Source of the DNA: Stenocarpella maydis
Lineage: Eukaryota; Ascomycota; Sordariomycetes; Diaporthales; Diaporthaceae
Assembly: GCA_002270565.1 (NCBI GenBank)
Contig: NQMI01000017.1
Coordinates: 320,150 to 384,149 of the forward strand
DNA: 64,000 bases
Direction of reading: 5' to 3'
In this document: piece after piece, positions 22,847-32,812 of the stretch
How the letters are laid out: each line of letters starts with the position of its first letter
How positions within the stretch are numbered: position 1 is the stretch's first letter
Made by a program: the position numbers and the translations under genes
Notes under the pieces: generated by a model
Told to the model about the DNA's origin: nothing
The model's input: the letters and a program-made list of their open reading frames with translations, nothing else
The model's database searches: none

Positions 22847-24197
22847 GAACGCGGATATTCGCATATAAAAAACCGGCTACTGCATATAAAAAAACGGATG
22901 GTACACAGACACCTCCGGAACAAGAGTCAAGCCACTTATTAAGCAGCCAAGACCCTTATTTCCGTTATACCCGTGTCCAGGGTGTTGTTTACGTTGTTGG
23001 CGTGCCCGGCGTTGGCGCTATCGCCAATGTTGCCGGCTCAAATTCGTGGTGTTTTGGGCACTATTGCGTACTCAATTGCACACTTAATTGCACACTTAAT
23101 TGCACACTAATTTGCACGTCTAATTGCGTGCAAATAATCACTCAATTGTATGCCGAATGCCGTGCAATTGCTTAGTTAATAACTACTATAATCTGGGACT
23201 GCGTTTCCTTTCTAGTGGTCCCCTCGTTGCCCCCATCTATGAAGCTATCGTTACTCTCGTTGTTGACATCCGTAGTAGTTAAATCCATAACTGGAAGCCT
23301 GTTGATTGTAGCTGTAGCTGGTGTGCGCTGCCTCTTTGCCGGCGGCGTGCTTGGGACCGTATGCATCTGGGGAGGCGCTGATGAAGCCGGGCCCCTGGAT
23401 ATTGTGGCCCCCTCTTGGTGTTTTCGCTTCGGGCGGTGGGCGGCTTGGTCCTCATCGTCTAGGGACTTGAGGGTTGTATTGTTCCACTTAAATGCTGAGT
23501 TTACGCGTTGCATAGAAGCCGTTGTTGCCCTCGTCTTGTTACCAGCCTTGCTGCTAAGGCTTCTGGTGTTGGAGGAGGTTTGATGGGTTGCTATGGCCCT
23601 CCCGATGTTGCTAAGGATGCTGTCTTTGTCTCCTGCAAACGGATTGTTGTTGCGAGGCCTTCCTCTTGAGTTGAGGACCTTCTTGGGTGAAAGCACTAGA
23701 AGGAGGGGGTTGTCGATAGAGAGGTCGCGATTAAGGTACCATGCTGAATGAATAGTAATATTTGCGTTCTATTATTAATAGTCGCATTGCTACTACGGCT
23801 TAAGGCCGCTATAGTCCGGTATGTGTGCTATTGCCGTAATACTAAAAAAATGTATAATAATTAGATAGGGGTAACTGGTGATGCTTAATTGATTGGTCTG
23901 GGTAGTTTGTTTATTTATTAAGGGCGTTGGGGGTGGGTGGTGGGTGATGGGGGTTGGGTGGTGTGAGGCGCGTTTGTTAATAACAAGTGTAGCCCTATAG
24001 CCTCTTGAGGAGGCACTTGAAATCAGCACTCGAGGTCGTTAAATTCGAGGGCCGCTGGCACTAGCGCCATTACGTTAGCAAAACGCGGCTGCCCTATTGG
24101 CTGCAGCGTTGCTGGTGGCAACCGGCCGGCTGCTTAGTCACTAGCGTTATGTGTGCCATCCGTTGCGTTATGTGCGAATATCCGCGTTCATTATTTT
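22839..24197. mobile_element. TIR transposon with 8-bp target-site duplication (hAT-like, non-autonomous)
   Basis: The element spans 22847-24189 (1343 bp). Its ends are inverted copies of GAACGCGGATATTCGCA (17 perfect bases). They are flanked on both sides by the same 8 bases ATTATTTT (22839-22846 and 24190-24197), a clean target-site duplication; 8 bp is the size made by hAT-family transposases. A second matched block lies inside the ends: ACGGATGGTACACA at 22894-22907 and its inverse with one mismatch at 24150-24163. Sub-terminal tandem motifs based on AATTGCACACTT sit at about 23070-23130, as expected for transposase binding. No transposase (RNase-H-like DDE plus dimerisation domain) is visible; the only ORF of note is 23172-23696 on the minus strand. 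Confidence 0.75.
23172..23696 (-). CDS. Unrecognised 174-residue ORF inside the TIR element
   Basis: An open frame of 174 residues carried by the transposon. I do not recognise a family. The protein is basic, rich in Ser, Thr, Asn and Pro, and probably disordered: an N-terminal basic patch (SPKKVLNSRGRPRNNN), a KRKHQ segment and PPAKRQRTP could be nuclear signals. The stretch PVMDLTTTD followed by acidic residues looks like a SUMO-interacting motif. It may be the first exon of a longer gene, a captured host fragment or chance coding potential; lack of stop codons over 525 bases in an otherwise gene-free region favours a real or recently real gene. Confidence 0.4.
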   Translation of the reverse strand: MLSPKKVLNSRGRPRNNNPFAGDKDSILSNIGRAIATHQTSSNTRSLSSKAGNKTRATTASMQRVNSAFKWNNTTLKSLDDEDQAAHRPKRKHQEGATISRGPASSAPPQMHTVPSTPPAKRQRTPATATINRLPVMDLTTTDVNNESNDSFIDGGNEGTTRKETQSQIIVVIN

Positions 24198-24897
24198 AGT
24201 ACCCCTGCTAGTATGTTACTGTCCAGCATTTAAAGCTATACGGTTAGGTCAGTTCTTCATTACCTAGGTATCCGTTACAAGATCTTGTTATGTGATATTA
24301 ATAGCCAAAGTAAATATAAGAGCCTTGATAGCTACTACCTAGCCATTACTTTCACATATTTGCCTGTCTTATCTGATTCCAGTGGTTTCCCAAACTATGT
24401 TGACAGATAATAAGATCAGAATGTTGTGCACTGGTCAGTTTGTTACACTGTTCGCACTATTTGGGGCAGTTCCCAGCGCAGTTCTTCCTCCGCAACAACG
24501 CGGTGGGATCTCGTCGTTCATTATAGCATGGTGATATTTAGAGACTCATCCAGCGATGATGGTGAGCGCTCATCATGTGCACCATATGGAACATCTTCAA
24601 GTCTCTTACGAATTTCTTATGTGCGTTTAGGCTTCCACAAACTCCAACTTTGATTCCAAGTATCGCCTTCAGATTTGACAAAAGCAACCACCATCATAAA
24701 ACCAAGCTAAGCCAATGCAGCTCCTCGCGTACTTTAACAGAGACATCCGCTGACAAGGGGCCTACTAGAATGCATACTTCCCCGCTATGACAAACTTTGG
24801 CGCACAATGGGCCTGACGCGCCGGGGCCTCGATGGACAAGATGTCGCCTTTCAAGACAAGTGTAATAACACCGCGCAGTATAAGCCGGCTTATGACA
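24198..24897. other. Intergenic region between TIR element and the receptor gene
   Basis: About 700 bases, AT-rich from 24200 to 24420. A perfect TACCTAGGTA palindrome sits at 24261-24270. No gene is visible; the short ORFs 24426-24653 and 24575-24790 lack motifs. The right part is the 3' flank of the minus-strand receptor gene. Confidence 0.4.
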
Positions 24898-26207
24898 TCA
24901 AATTGCGTGCGGACTAACGTCTCGCATCGAAATAGGAAGCAGCTCAGTGTTAGATAATACAGGAGACTGGATACCTTCAGCGCGGTCATGATCCTCCCTG
25001 GAATGGTCCCCTGCAGATCTGGTCCCATATGAAGGCGAACTCTTGCGGCTACGCCAGCGGTCTCTTAACGAGGCTGTGCTTCCTCGTATCTTGGAGGACA
25101 GGGGGCTCGCCAGTGGCCAGCATACTGGAAGGCAAGAGCAGATAATACAGACACCGGCTGCGGTGGAGTCCCGAGAGTCAGCACTGAGTGAGACCGGCCT
25201 ATAAGCATCTTGGAAAATACCAAACTGACCATGTATCGATGACCACACCTCGCTCTCGCCCCATGACGGGGAACGCTGGCCGGGTCGATAAGCTAACCAC
25301 ACTCTTATCGCACCTGTCACAATGCCACTGACACGGGAGAATATCAGCTAATAGAACGGCGTCTCGCCACTCACAGGCATGCCATCGAATCGTCAGCGGC
25401 ACAAAGAAAAGACAACTCACAATGCACCCAGAAGAAAAACCCCGCCGAGACCGACTCTCTTCTTCATACTCAACTGCAATTTTGCCACCATGCCCACGGG
25501 CAGAGCAATGATGACAACATCCAGCACCGTCTCGATGATACCCGAGGAAAACCAGAACAGATTGAAGTTGAAGCAATAAGGTACCGGACTGGTGGTTTGG
25601 GTCCAGCTGTACTTGAACGGGATACAATTAAAGATATCGGCCACGACGATGGACACCCAGTACATGGTAAGAATGGCAATCACGGCATACACCTGACGGC
25701 GTAAAACCACGGATATCGAGAAGATGCGATTGTACATGAAGAGGATTGACATCTTAGCCGCGCACACGATGCAGTAGTAGAAAATCGAAGAGAGCCAAGA
25801 CAGGATGAGGTGGGTCTCGTTGGCGGGCGTATAGATGTAGCTTGGATCCAAGTATGATTTCTCCATCCAACTGGAGTCTGGGTCAACAGTTGATGCTATG
25901 GCATGATTTCTCCACGTTAGCGAGTTGTCTGATAAAACAAAATAAAATTATGATGACACTAGGTGCCTGGGAGAGGGATGCTATCGGCATGCTAAAAATA
26001 ACAAAGTGAGGAGGACGCAAACGTACCAGCCACGACAAGTATACCGGCAGTGATGAGCGACAGCAAAGATATCAAGATAAACCAGTCGTCCCATCGCAAT
26101 CCAGACCTGAGCTTCAACCGCATATAGAACCGGCAGGCCATCACTATGACCGACAAGGCTATCATGGTAGCACCGGCGGCCGTGGTGGCGTCTCCATGAG
26201 CCGCCAT
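24898..26207 (-). CDS. PTH11-like seven-helix integral membrane receptor (fungal rhodopsin/SAT4 domain)
   Basis: Member of the large Pezizomycotina family of PTH11-related G-protein-coupled-receptor-like proteins; ligand unknown. Exons 26207-26027, 25928-25421, 25327-25230 and 25157-24898 give 348 residues. Seven hydrophobic helices are seen: residues about 14-30 (TMIALSVIVMACRFYM), DDWFILISLLSLITAGILVV, LILSWLSSIFYYCIVCAAKM, VYAVIAILTMYWVSIVVADI, SSGIIETVLDVVIIALPVG, FLLGAFGIVTGAIRVW and AGVCIICSCLPVCWPL. Family hallmarks are the R-DDW motif after helix 1, the ALPVGMVAKLQLSMKKRVGL loop and VWSSIHAGVCI. No N-terminal CFEM domain is present. The two last introns were recognised because they restore GAFGIVTGAI and SSIHAGVC. 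Confidence 0.85.
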
Positions 26208-27036
26208 GGTTATATGGCCATCTGGACAGTGAGCATACGAGTGGGTGGGGCCCGGGGCAGAGGTCGTTCGGACACTCAAGTCATGTGTGCTTTGGAAAGC
26301 GACAGGACTATACACTTTATGGGACAGAGCTGACATCTGGGCCACATGCGGGATACAACCACGAGACAGGCCACCCACACCCAGGCTTTTCGGGCCAGTA
26401 ATCCTATCTGCCAGTCCGTATCGGGTGTTTATCCTCCACCAGAAGGAATTGTGGCATCATTTGTTGCCCCAAGGTCTCACACCATTCAGCCCATATTCTC
26501 AATGTCCACAGCCACCCTGCAGTACTCGACCGGGGCTCAGCGGGAACAGTCCGATGGAGGGGCGAGAGACGAACCATTTGGGCACGAGCTGAAAGTCTTC
26601 TGCAGGTCTGAGTTGCAGCGCGACACCACCTCTGGACAACGCCACCCGTGCGGCTCGGCTCGCCATGGCGAACCACCATCACTGAGAGCCGAGGCTATCC
26701 AATCGTAAATGGGTTCTTATGTGTTCAGCCTGTAGGGGAGGGTGGTTCGCATATATCTATTGCCACCTTGCATTCCATCAATCAATCGGGCGTTAGCGAG
26801 AGCCTGGCTGATGGTTTGATTCTCTCAGGACTGGATCTTACTGCTTAAAAAGTACAACGAAAAGTCAAGCCTGTTAAACGAGGTGGCCGCCTTTCTTTTC
26901 TCTTGCACATTCATAGGCCCCTAAATTATAGCGTTGCCTCCTTGGATTGTTTGTGGGGAGAGTGCCTTTGTCTCAGACTCTGGGCCCCGTTGATCCCACT
27001 CAGACGAAATCTGCACTGAACGGAGACAAGAGCATA
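26208..27036. promoter_or_regulatory. Divergent promoter region, receptor (-) and TSC10 (+)
   Basis: 829 bases between two divergent start codons, so it should hold both promoters. ORFs on both strands (26245-26592, 26346-26708, 26404-26682 minus) overlap each other and show no motif. Confidence 0.4.
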
Positions 27037-28156
27037 ATGTCGTCGAACAAGTTTCCTGTCAAGGGAAGAGTATGTCGCTCACGTTCCGAACAAAGATATT
27101 AGCAGTACAGTCAATCTAACAGATGATTTCAACAGACCGTCCTGATTGCAGGCGGCTCCAAGGGTACAGGCCTCGAGGCAGGCCGAAAACTGGCCGCGAA
27201 GGGAGGCAACATCATTCTCGTGGCGCGAGACTCACAACGACTGCGCGACGGCATCGAGTATGTCAAGGCAGGATTCGCCCAGAACCAACGCCACCGGTGC
27301 GGCTGGGATACAGCAGAAAGCTCACGTCATCACAGCCGACCTGACCAGCGCGGAAGCGTGCGTGGGCGTCATGGCCCAGGCGACGCAGTGGAACGGCGGG
27401 TCGCCCCCAGACGTGGTGTGGTGCTTTGCAGGGACGTCGCACCCGAGCCTCTTCATCGACACGGACCCCGCGCGGCTGCAGTCCCAGATGGATGCAAACT
27501 ATTTCACGAGCGCGTACATGGCCCACGCGGCGCTGAGGAGCTGGCTGCGGACGGACACTGAAAAGGAGCGGGCTGTTGATTCCACTGGGGATTCCGAGCC
27601 GGCCAGCAAGAACCAAGACAAGCCATCCCCGGCGCGCCACCTAATCTTCACATCCTCCTTCCTTGCGCTTTACAGCATCATCGGGTACACCCCATACAGC
27701 CCATCCAAGGCGGCCCTGCGCTCCCTGGCCGACACTCTCTCGCAGGAACTCAACCTCTACGCAGCGGCAAACCCACACACGCCGCCCGTCAAGGTGCACA
27801 CACTATTCCCGGCTACCATTTTAACTGAGGCATACGAGGCAGAGAACAGGGTCAAGACGGATGTGACCAGGATGCTCGAGGAGGCGGACGAGGGCCAGAC
27901 GCCCGAGGAGGTCGCCAGGATGAGCATCCTGGGGCTGGAGAGCGGACAGGAGCTCATCTCGACTGACTTCCAAACAAGAATCGTACTGTCTACCATGATG
28001 GGGGCTAGTAAGAGAGGCAGCTTCCTCCGGGCTTTCGCCGACTGGGTCCTGGGCTGTCTCGGGCTGCTCATCTTGGTCTTTGTTCGATGGGACATGGACC
28101 GTAAGGTGCGCTCATGGGGTAAACGGCATGGCAATTCTGGTATGAGGACTCGGTGA
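27037..28156 (+). CDS. TSC10: 3-ketodihydrosphingosine reductase (TSC10/KDSR), with a frame break
   Basis: Short-chain dehydrogenase of the endoplasmic reticulum that makes dihydrosphingosine from 3-ketosphinganine with NADPH in sphingolipid synthesis. Exon 1 is 27037-27069 (MSSNKFPVKGR); a 66-base intron (27070-27135) follows. Then come the dinucleotide loop GGSKGTG, ANYF, the catalytic Ser in FTSS, YSPSK with the catalytic Tyr and Lys, and a C-terminal membrane helix (WVLGCLGLLILVFV). The frame of GGSKGTG through EYVKAGFAQ differs by one base from the frame carrying AHVITADLT onward. Either a one-base indel lies near 27275-27300, or a 52-base intron (GTCAAG...ATACAG) removes about ten residues that homologues usually keep. 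I favour the indel or a sequence error because the unspliced length fits the family. Confidence 0.85.
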
Positions 28157-29469
28157 GACTGTGCTCTGAGAAGTATTAATGAAGGTTTCTGGGGGGTACT
28201 CCTAATGCACCCGCCGTAAAATACAATTTTCCATTCTTTTAGCTGTTTATTTTAGTACGATTAGCCGGTTGAGTTCAAGTTAATCATCTCAGTCACAGAT
28301 TAGTGCAAGCTGATTACTTGTTGATCGAGGAGAGCTGATGTTCGCGCATGCACCTCTCGAGACTTGTTTTCCATGGAAAGGCGGAGGAGACAATGCATCC
28401 AACATATACTTTAAATAGGCAGGGTTTTATATCACAACACTTGGCCATAGGTGTACTTGGAGTTCCGTAGCAGGACTACACAGACTCAAAATCTTCTTTG
28501 CAGAATTCCTTATAAATCAGCCAAGATCCTCTTTCTCAAAGGTAGAGAACTTGATGGAGGGAAAGGGCAGTGCTGCCTGTTGGAATCCATCCCCCCCCCC
28601 CCCCTTTTTTTCTTTTCTTTTCTTTTCCTTTTTTTTTTTTTTTTTTTGGCAGGTATCGTACAATCCAACTCATTCCATGGAACTGGGTGCAGCCGGTCTG
28701 GAACAATAGGCTTCTTAGGCCCCAGGGTAGGTAACGAAATCGGTTGCCACATTTGGAGATGTATAGCTGCGTGACAAAACCTCACTGGATCACTGAACCC
28801 TGTCTATGGGGCATGCAGCCGCATGTGCCCTTTCCTTCACAAGAGAGAAAAACGGATTGTCCATGAAGACAAACACAGGTAATAAGCGAAAACAAAAGGC
28901 ACCCAACCACCTGTCGAGGAGCTCCGTTCAAAGACTGTTCTGGATGAATGGCATTGCTCACAACAGCAGCCAATCAGTGATTCCAGAAATATTCTGGTTA
29001 TAACACCTGCCGTTATTAGGTTAGCCATGGCAAAAATCATATGCAGCTTATCCACATGACCTGTGACACCTTTGTGAGGGGTCAGGCAGCTCGTCAGGCA
29101 GCGCGAGATTACCCGACATGATGGTCATCAAAGGGAAGACTCTCCACTAGAACGACTTCTCCATCATCTGATGGCTATGTTGACTCGTCTTCACTGCCAT
29201 AACCCATGCACGTATTACCTACTTACCACGAGAGCAGAGACTGAACGCACCTGAAAGGCGGGCCAGTGAGTGACCAAAACGATCTATGTGAAACTTGACA
29301 ATGCCTTTTCTCCCTTGAATTAAAACATAGTCTACGCCCTGGTGGCCGTGGCATGGCTATATAGACTATGAATAGCATGCAGGCCCATGTGAACGCAGAA
29401 GAAGGGTTCTTGAGGGTTCTCTCCCTTGGTAAGGCTTCAGTGTTCAAAGCAATAGTCTAGGTGTCGTGC
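28157..29469. other. Intergenic region with a homopolymer tract
   Basis: About 1.3 kb without a supported gene. A 14-base C run leads directly into a T-rich tract at 28591-28647. Otherwise nothing recognisable is seen; the first exon of the patatin pseudogene may lie near the right edge but I could not place it. Confidence 0.4.
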
Positions 29470-30522
29470 TAATACAGTCCTAGATGGTGGAGGAATCCGG
29501 GGCATATCGAGCCTACTTGTCTTAGAAAACATCATGGCGAAAATCCGCAAAGTTCATCATCTTGCCAGTGTTCCCCCACCATGCGAATACTTTGACTTGA
29601 TCGGTGGCACAAGTACCGGAGGGTAGGTTGGGCGCCTAAAAGGTTACCCCGTATTCCTACTGACGACTGCGAAGTATCATGGCGATCATGCTCGGTCGTT
29701 TAGGAATGACTGTCGATCAGTGCATACGATCATATCGAAAAGTTGCCAAACAGGCATTCACCCCAAAGCGAACCTCGCCTTTCCCCGCTACGCCCTCAGG
29801 AGCCGTTTCGGCCAGCGCTCTCGAGGCAGCGATCAAGGAGACGGTCAAGTAGTTCTGCGTCGAAATAGAATGTGTCTCTCGACGAAGAGAAGGCCAATCG
29901 ACTATCAAGACATGTCCGCACAGCGAGTTGGGGTTTCGCAATGAATTATGCACGAAGACGTATGTTGCCAGATCACAGAGAGAGCTAGAATGGGACAATA
30001 TGACTAATAAATTACAGTGTAGTTTTGGCAATTACGAAAGACAACGTTGATGCCCCACCGACCCTGTTCAAAACTTATGATACCTCTGCCAGCTTTGATG
30101 GCTGCACCATCTGGCAGGTGGCACGGGCGACCTCAGCTGCAACGACATTCTTTAAATCAATCAAAGTCGGTCGAGATGGAATCGAGTTCATTGACGCCGG
30201 TTTTGGATACAACAACCCCTGCGAGGTCCTTATTAGAGAAGCCAAGCAGCAGTTCCCCAGGCACAACATTATGAGATTTCTCAGCCTAGGCACTGGGCTT
30301 GGAGACGTTGTTACTATTGGAAATACGCGGGTTTCTATTATTAATGCACTCAAGAAGATGACTACATCCTCCAAACAGGTGGCAGCCCGGTTGGACACAG
30401 AATATAGCGAGAGCAGTCAATATTTCCGATTCAACGCCGATCAAGGCCTCCAAGATATTAGATTATCCGACTGGGAGAAGGCCAGCAAAATCTCAGCCAA
30501 CACTCACAATTACCTAATGTAG
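29470..30522 (+). pseudogene. Patatin-like phospholipase domain of a degraded NLR-type receptor
   Basis: N-terminal effector domain of a fungal patatin/NB-ARC receptor (NLR-like, a class linked to allorecognition and cell death). The nucleotide-free oxyanion loop DGGGIRG is encoded near 29480-29505, the nucleophile motif GGTSTGG near 29600-29622, and the catalytic Asp in IDAGFGYNNP near 30190-30215. Two introns restore family sequence: 29623-29674 (GG|IMAIMLGRL) and 29960-30017 (CTKT|VVLAITKDN). An in-frame TAG at 29850-29852 lies where homologues read on, and a second TAG at 30520-30522 closes the domain early. The true first exon was not located. The nonsense codons make a functional full-length protein unlikely unless they are sequence errors. 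Confidence 0.7.
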
Positions 30523-30964
30523 AATGAACGGGCCATTGACAGGTTTGTTGATTGCTTCACTAGTATTGACCAACCGGACGACGGTCACGAAGAGATAACA
30601 CAGATCATGGGCGCCGACAACATGGCAGCAAAACTGCAATCGCATTTGGATCGTTCTGAAACGGCAAGAACTATTGAGCCTCAAGCTGCGCTTTCGATAT
30701 CAGGATCACTTGAAAGCCTAGAAACCATGGCAGGAGAGTTGGCTGAAATTGTTAATGTCCCCAAGACAATCGTTAATTTCAAGCCACTCATTGACGGAAC
30801 AAGCGGTTAGACCCAAGTCAATATTTTTCTTCGGCTTATGAGATATATACGCAGTTGTAAAACTGACACATTAGCAGAGTCCGCTAGGCCAGTCTACGAG
30901 CAATTAGTAGCGTGTGGTAGGTACAAATATGTGGCGGTGATAAGGACACATGCTGAGAAGTATT

Positions 30965-32498
30965 AGAGTAGTACCAAGTACCTTACGATTTACGAGGACA
31001 CTCCCTGAGCAGGATATTTGTTGGGCGAAAGAAGGAAATGGAGCATCTTGCAATGCTTTTGCTTCCAGTCTCCACAACCCAGAGAAGGGTGTGCGCTGTG
31101 CATGGCCTTGGCGGGATTGGGAAAAGCCAGTTGGTGGCACAGTTTGCACATAAGTTTCGAGATGAGTACACCGCAATCTTCTGGATTGATGGAGCCACAG
31201 AAGCCAGCTACCTTCGGAATTTGGCCAGAATCGCGTATCAGGTGTTGCCGAACGCGCAGACGATCGACGAGAGAGATGGAGTCGCAGTAAAGAAGCTTTC
31301 CGAAGCTGTCCATTCCTGGCTCATCCAGCCCGCCAATAACAGATTGTTAATCATCGTTGATAACGTTGATCGAGATTCCGGAGGATACCAAAGCACCTCA
31401 AGCTACTACAAACTCGATGAACACCTCCCCGGAGCTCCACATGGCTCGATTCTAATCACTACCCGTGACTCAAGTTTAGCTAAGCAATTCGACTGCTTTG
31501 AGCTTCGCGCATTTAATAGGCACGAGGACGGAGTTTCTCTGCTAGCTGCAATATCAAATCGGAGCGACAAAGGTACCCCAATCCAAACTAATCCCAGCTA
31601 TATGCCATTTACATGGGAGCAGGTAGGTGCTGACATATGTGCAATAGATCTCGGCCGAATAGCGACTCGCTTGGATGGCCTGCCCCTTGCCCTCGAACAG
31701 GCTGGCTCATTGTTACGTGAGACTTCACTCAGCATCGACGAATACCTTGAGGCCTGGGAGACAGAGTGGGAAAATCTTGTAGATGAAATGGGAAGCGACC
31801 CGGTCTCACGAAGTATTCGGACGACATGGATCATATCCTTCGAGTACGTGAGGAAGAAAGGGGCGGATGGAGAGAACGCGGCCTATCTCCTTCAGCTCTC
31901 CAGCTTTTTCGACAACACGAAGATTTCACATTCTCTCTTACTTAGGCCCAACACCACAGCTTGGAAGGCTTCCATTGCAACACAGAACTTGCCTTCCTGG
32001 TTTCAGGATACAACAAGAAACTCTTTATCGTTGAACAAGGTCATAAGGATGCTCAGTAACTACTCATTGATCGAGAAAAACCAGGGTAGCAAATGCTGCT
32101 CGGTTCACCCAGTCGTCCACGAATGGTCATATCACTTCAGCCGAGACATCCATGAAGACCTCTTTCGAACTGCTGCAGTTGTGATCGCAGCCGGAGCCGT
32201 CTATCACACCGACATCTCAGTTGTCAACACCAACTCAGAATTGTTGCCACATATTAAACGGCTTGTACAGATCTTGGATAATAGATTTGGAGTGGAAAAA
32301 GAACTAATGTTTCACCACCCGGGTCTGCGACAGGCCCTAAGTTTACTAAGTGTTGTTTTCAGACAGTATTCATCCTCACAATGGAATGCAGCAGACCCCA
32401 AACAGGATCCAGCATATCTTAAATTGTTGGAACTGCTAAATAGAGATTGGCATACTTTCATTAATTTGCCAGCCGAGGGGGGGGGGCGTAATTACTAA
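30965..32498 (+). pseudogene. NB-ARC (NACHT-like) nucleotide-binding segment of the same receptor
   Basis: Continues the patatin domain after a poorly conserved linker (30523-30965). A frame opening near 30970 reads VPYDLRGHSLSRIFVGRKKE, then the P-loop VHGLGGIGKSQLVAQFA, the Walker B strand LLIIVDNVD, the sensor GSILITTRDSS and the GLPLALEQAGSLL motif, followed by helical repeats and a winged-helix-like HPVVHEWSYHF. From 31038 this is 486 uninterrupted residues. It ends abruptly with a Gly run from a poly-G tract at 32477-32484, without the expected tetratricopeptide repeats. As the domain order patatin then NB-ARC matches one known fungal NLR architecture, I read 29470-32498 as one gene, 5'-broken and 3'-truncated. 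The NB-ARC ORF could still be expressed alone. Confidence 0.65.
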
Positions 32499-32812
32499 AG
32501 AGGGCCCTGACGAAGTACACCATGGATAAGCGCAGACGGGAGTAGGTTCAACTGAGGTTTTGGGGGGNGGGGGGGGGGGGGACGCATAGGCCACATCTTA
32601 TCTTATAGTATCCCTAATATATTTTTACGAAGACCTCCTTGCAACACCTCTATACACCTATTATCGTATGCGTATGGACACTTCTCAGCCAACACCTCCA
32701 CAATGTCTCCTCTCAAGACTCTTTTTGTAATTTTCGACTATTGTAGAACTATCACGGGTATCATCACGTCAACGTCAAGCATATCAACCAAGCCCCTGCG
32801 CAAAAAACATCT
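32499..32812. other. Short convergent spacer with poly-G and one undetermined base
   Basis: A run of about 18 G interrupted by one N (32562-32580) marks an assembly weak spot directly after the truncated NB-ARC gene. The rest is AT-rich and is the 3' flank of dynamitin. No gene seen. Confidence 0.5.

Noticed and set aside
15685..28156. A secondary-metabolite cluster (transporter, receptor, dehydrogenase, P450 scrap)
   Set aside because: No polyketide, peptide or terpene synthase; the dehydrogenase is the housekeeping TSC10 and the genes are separated by unrelated ones.
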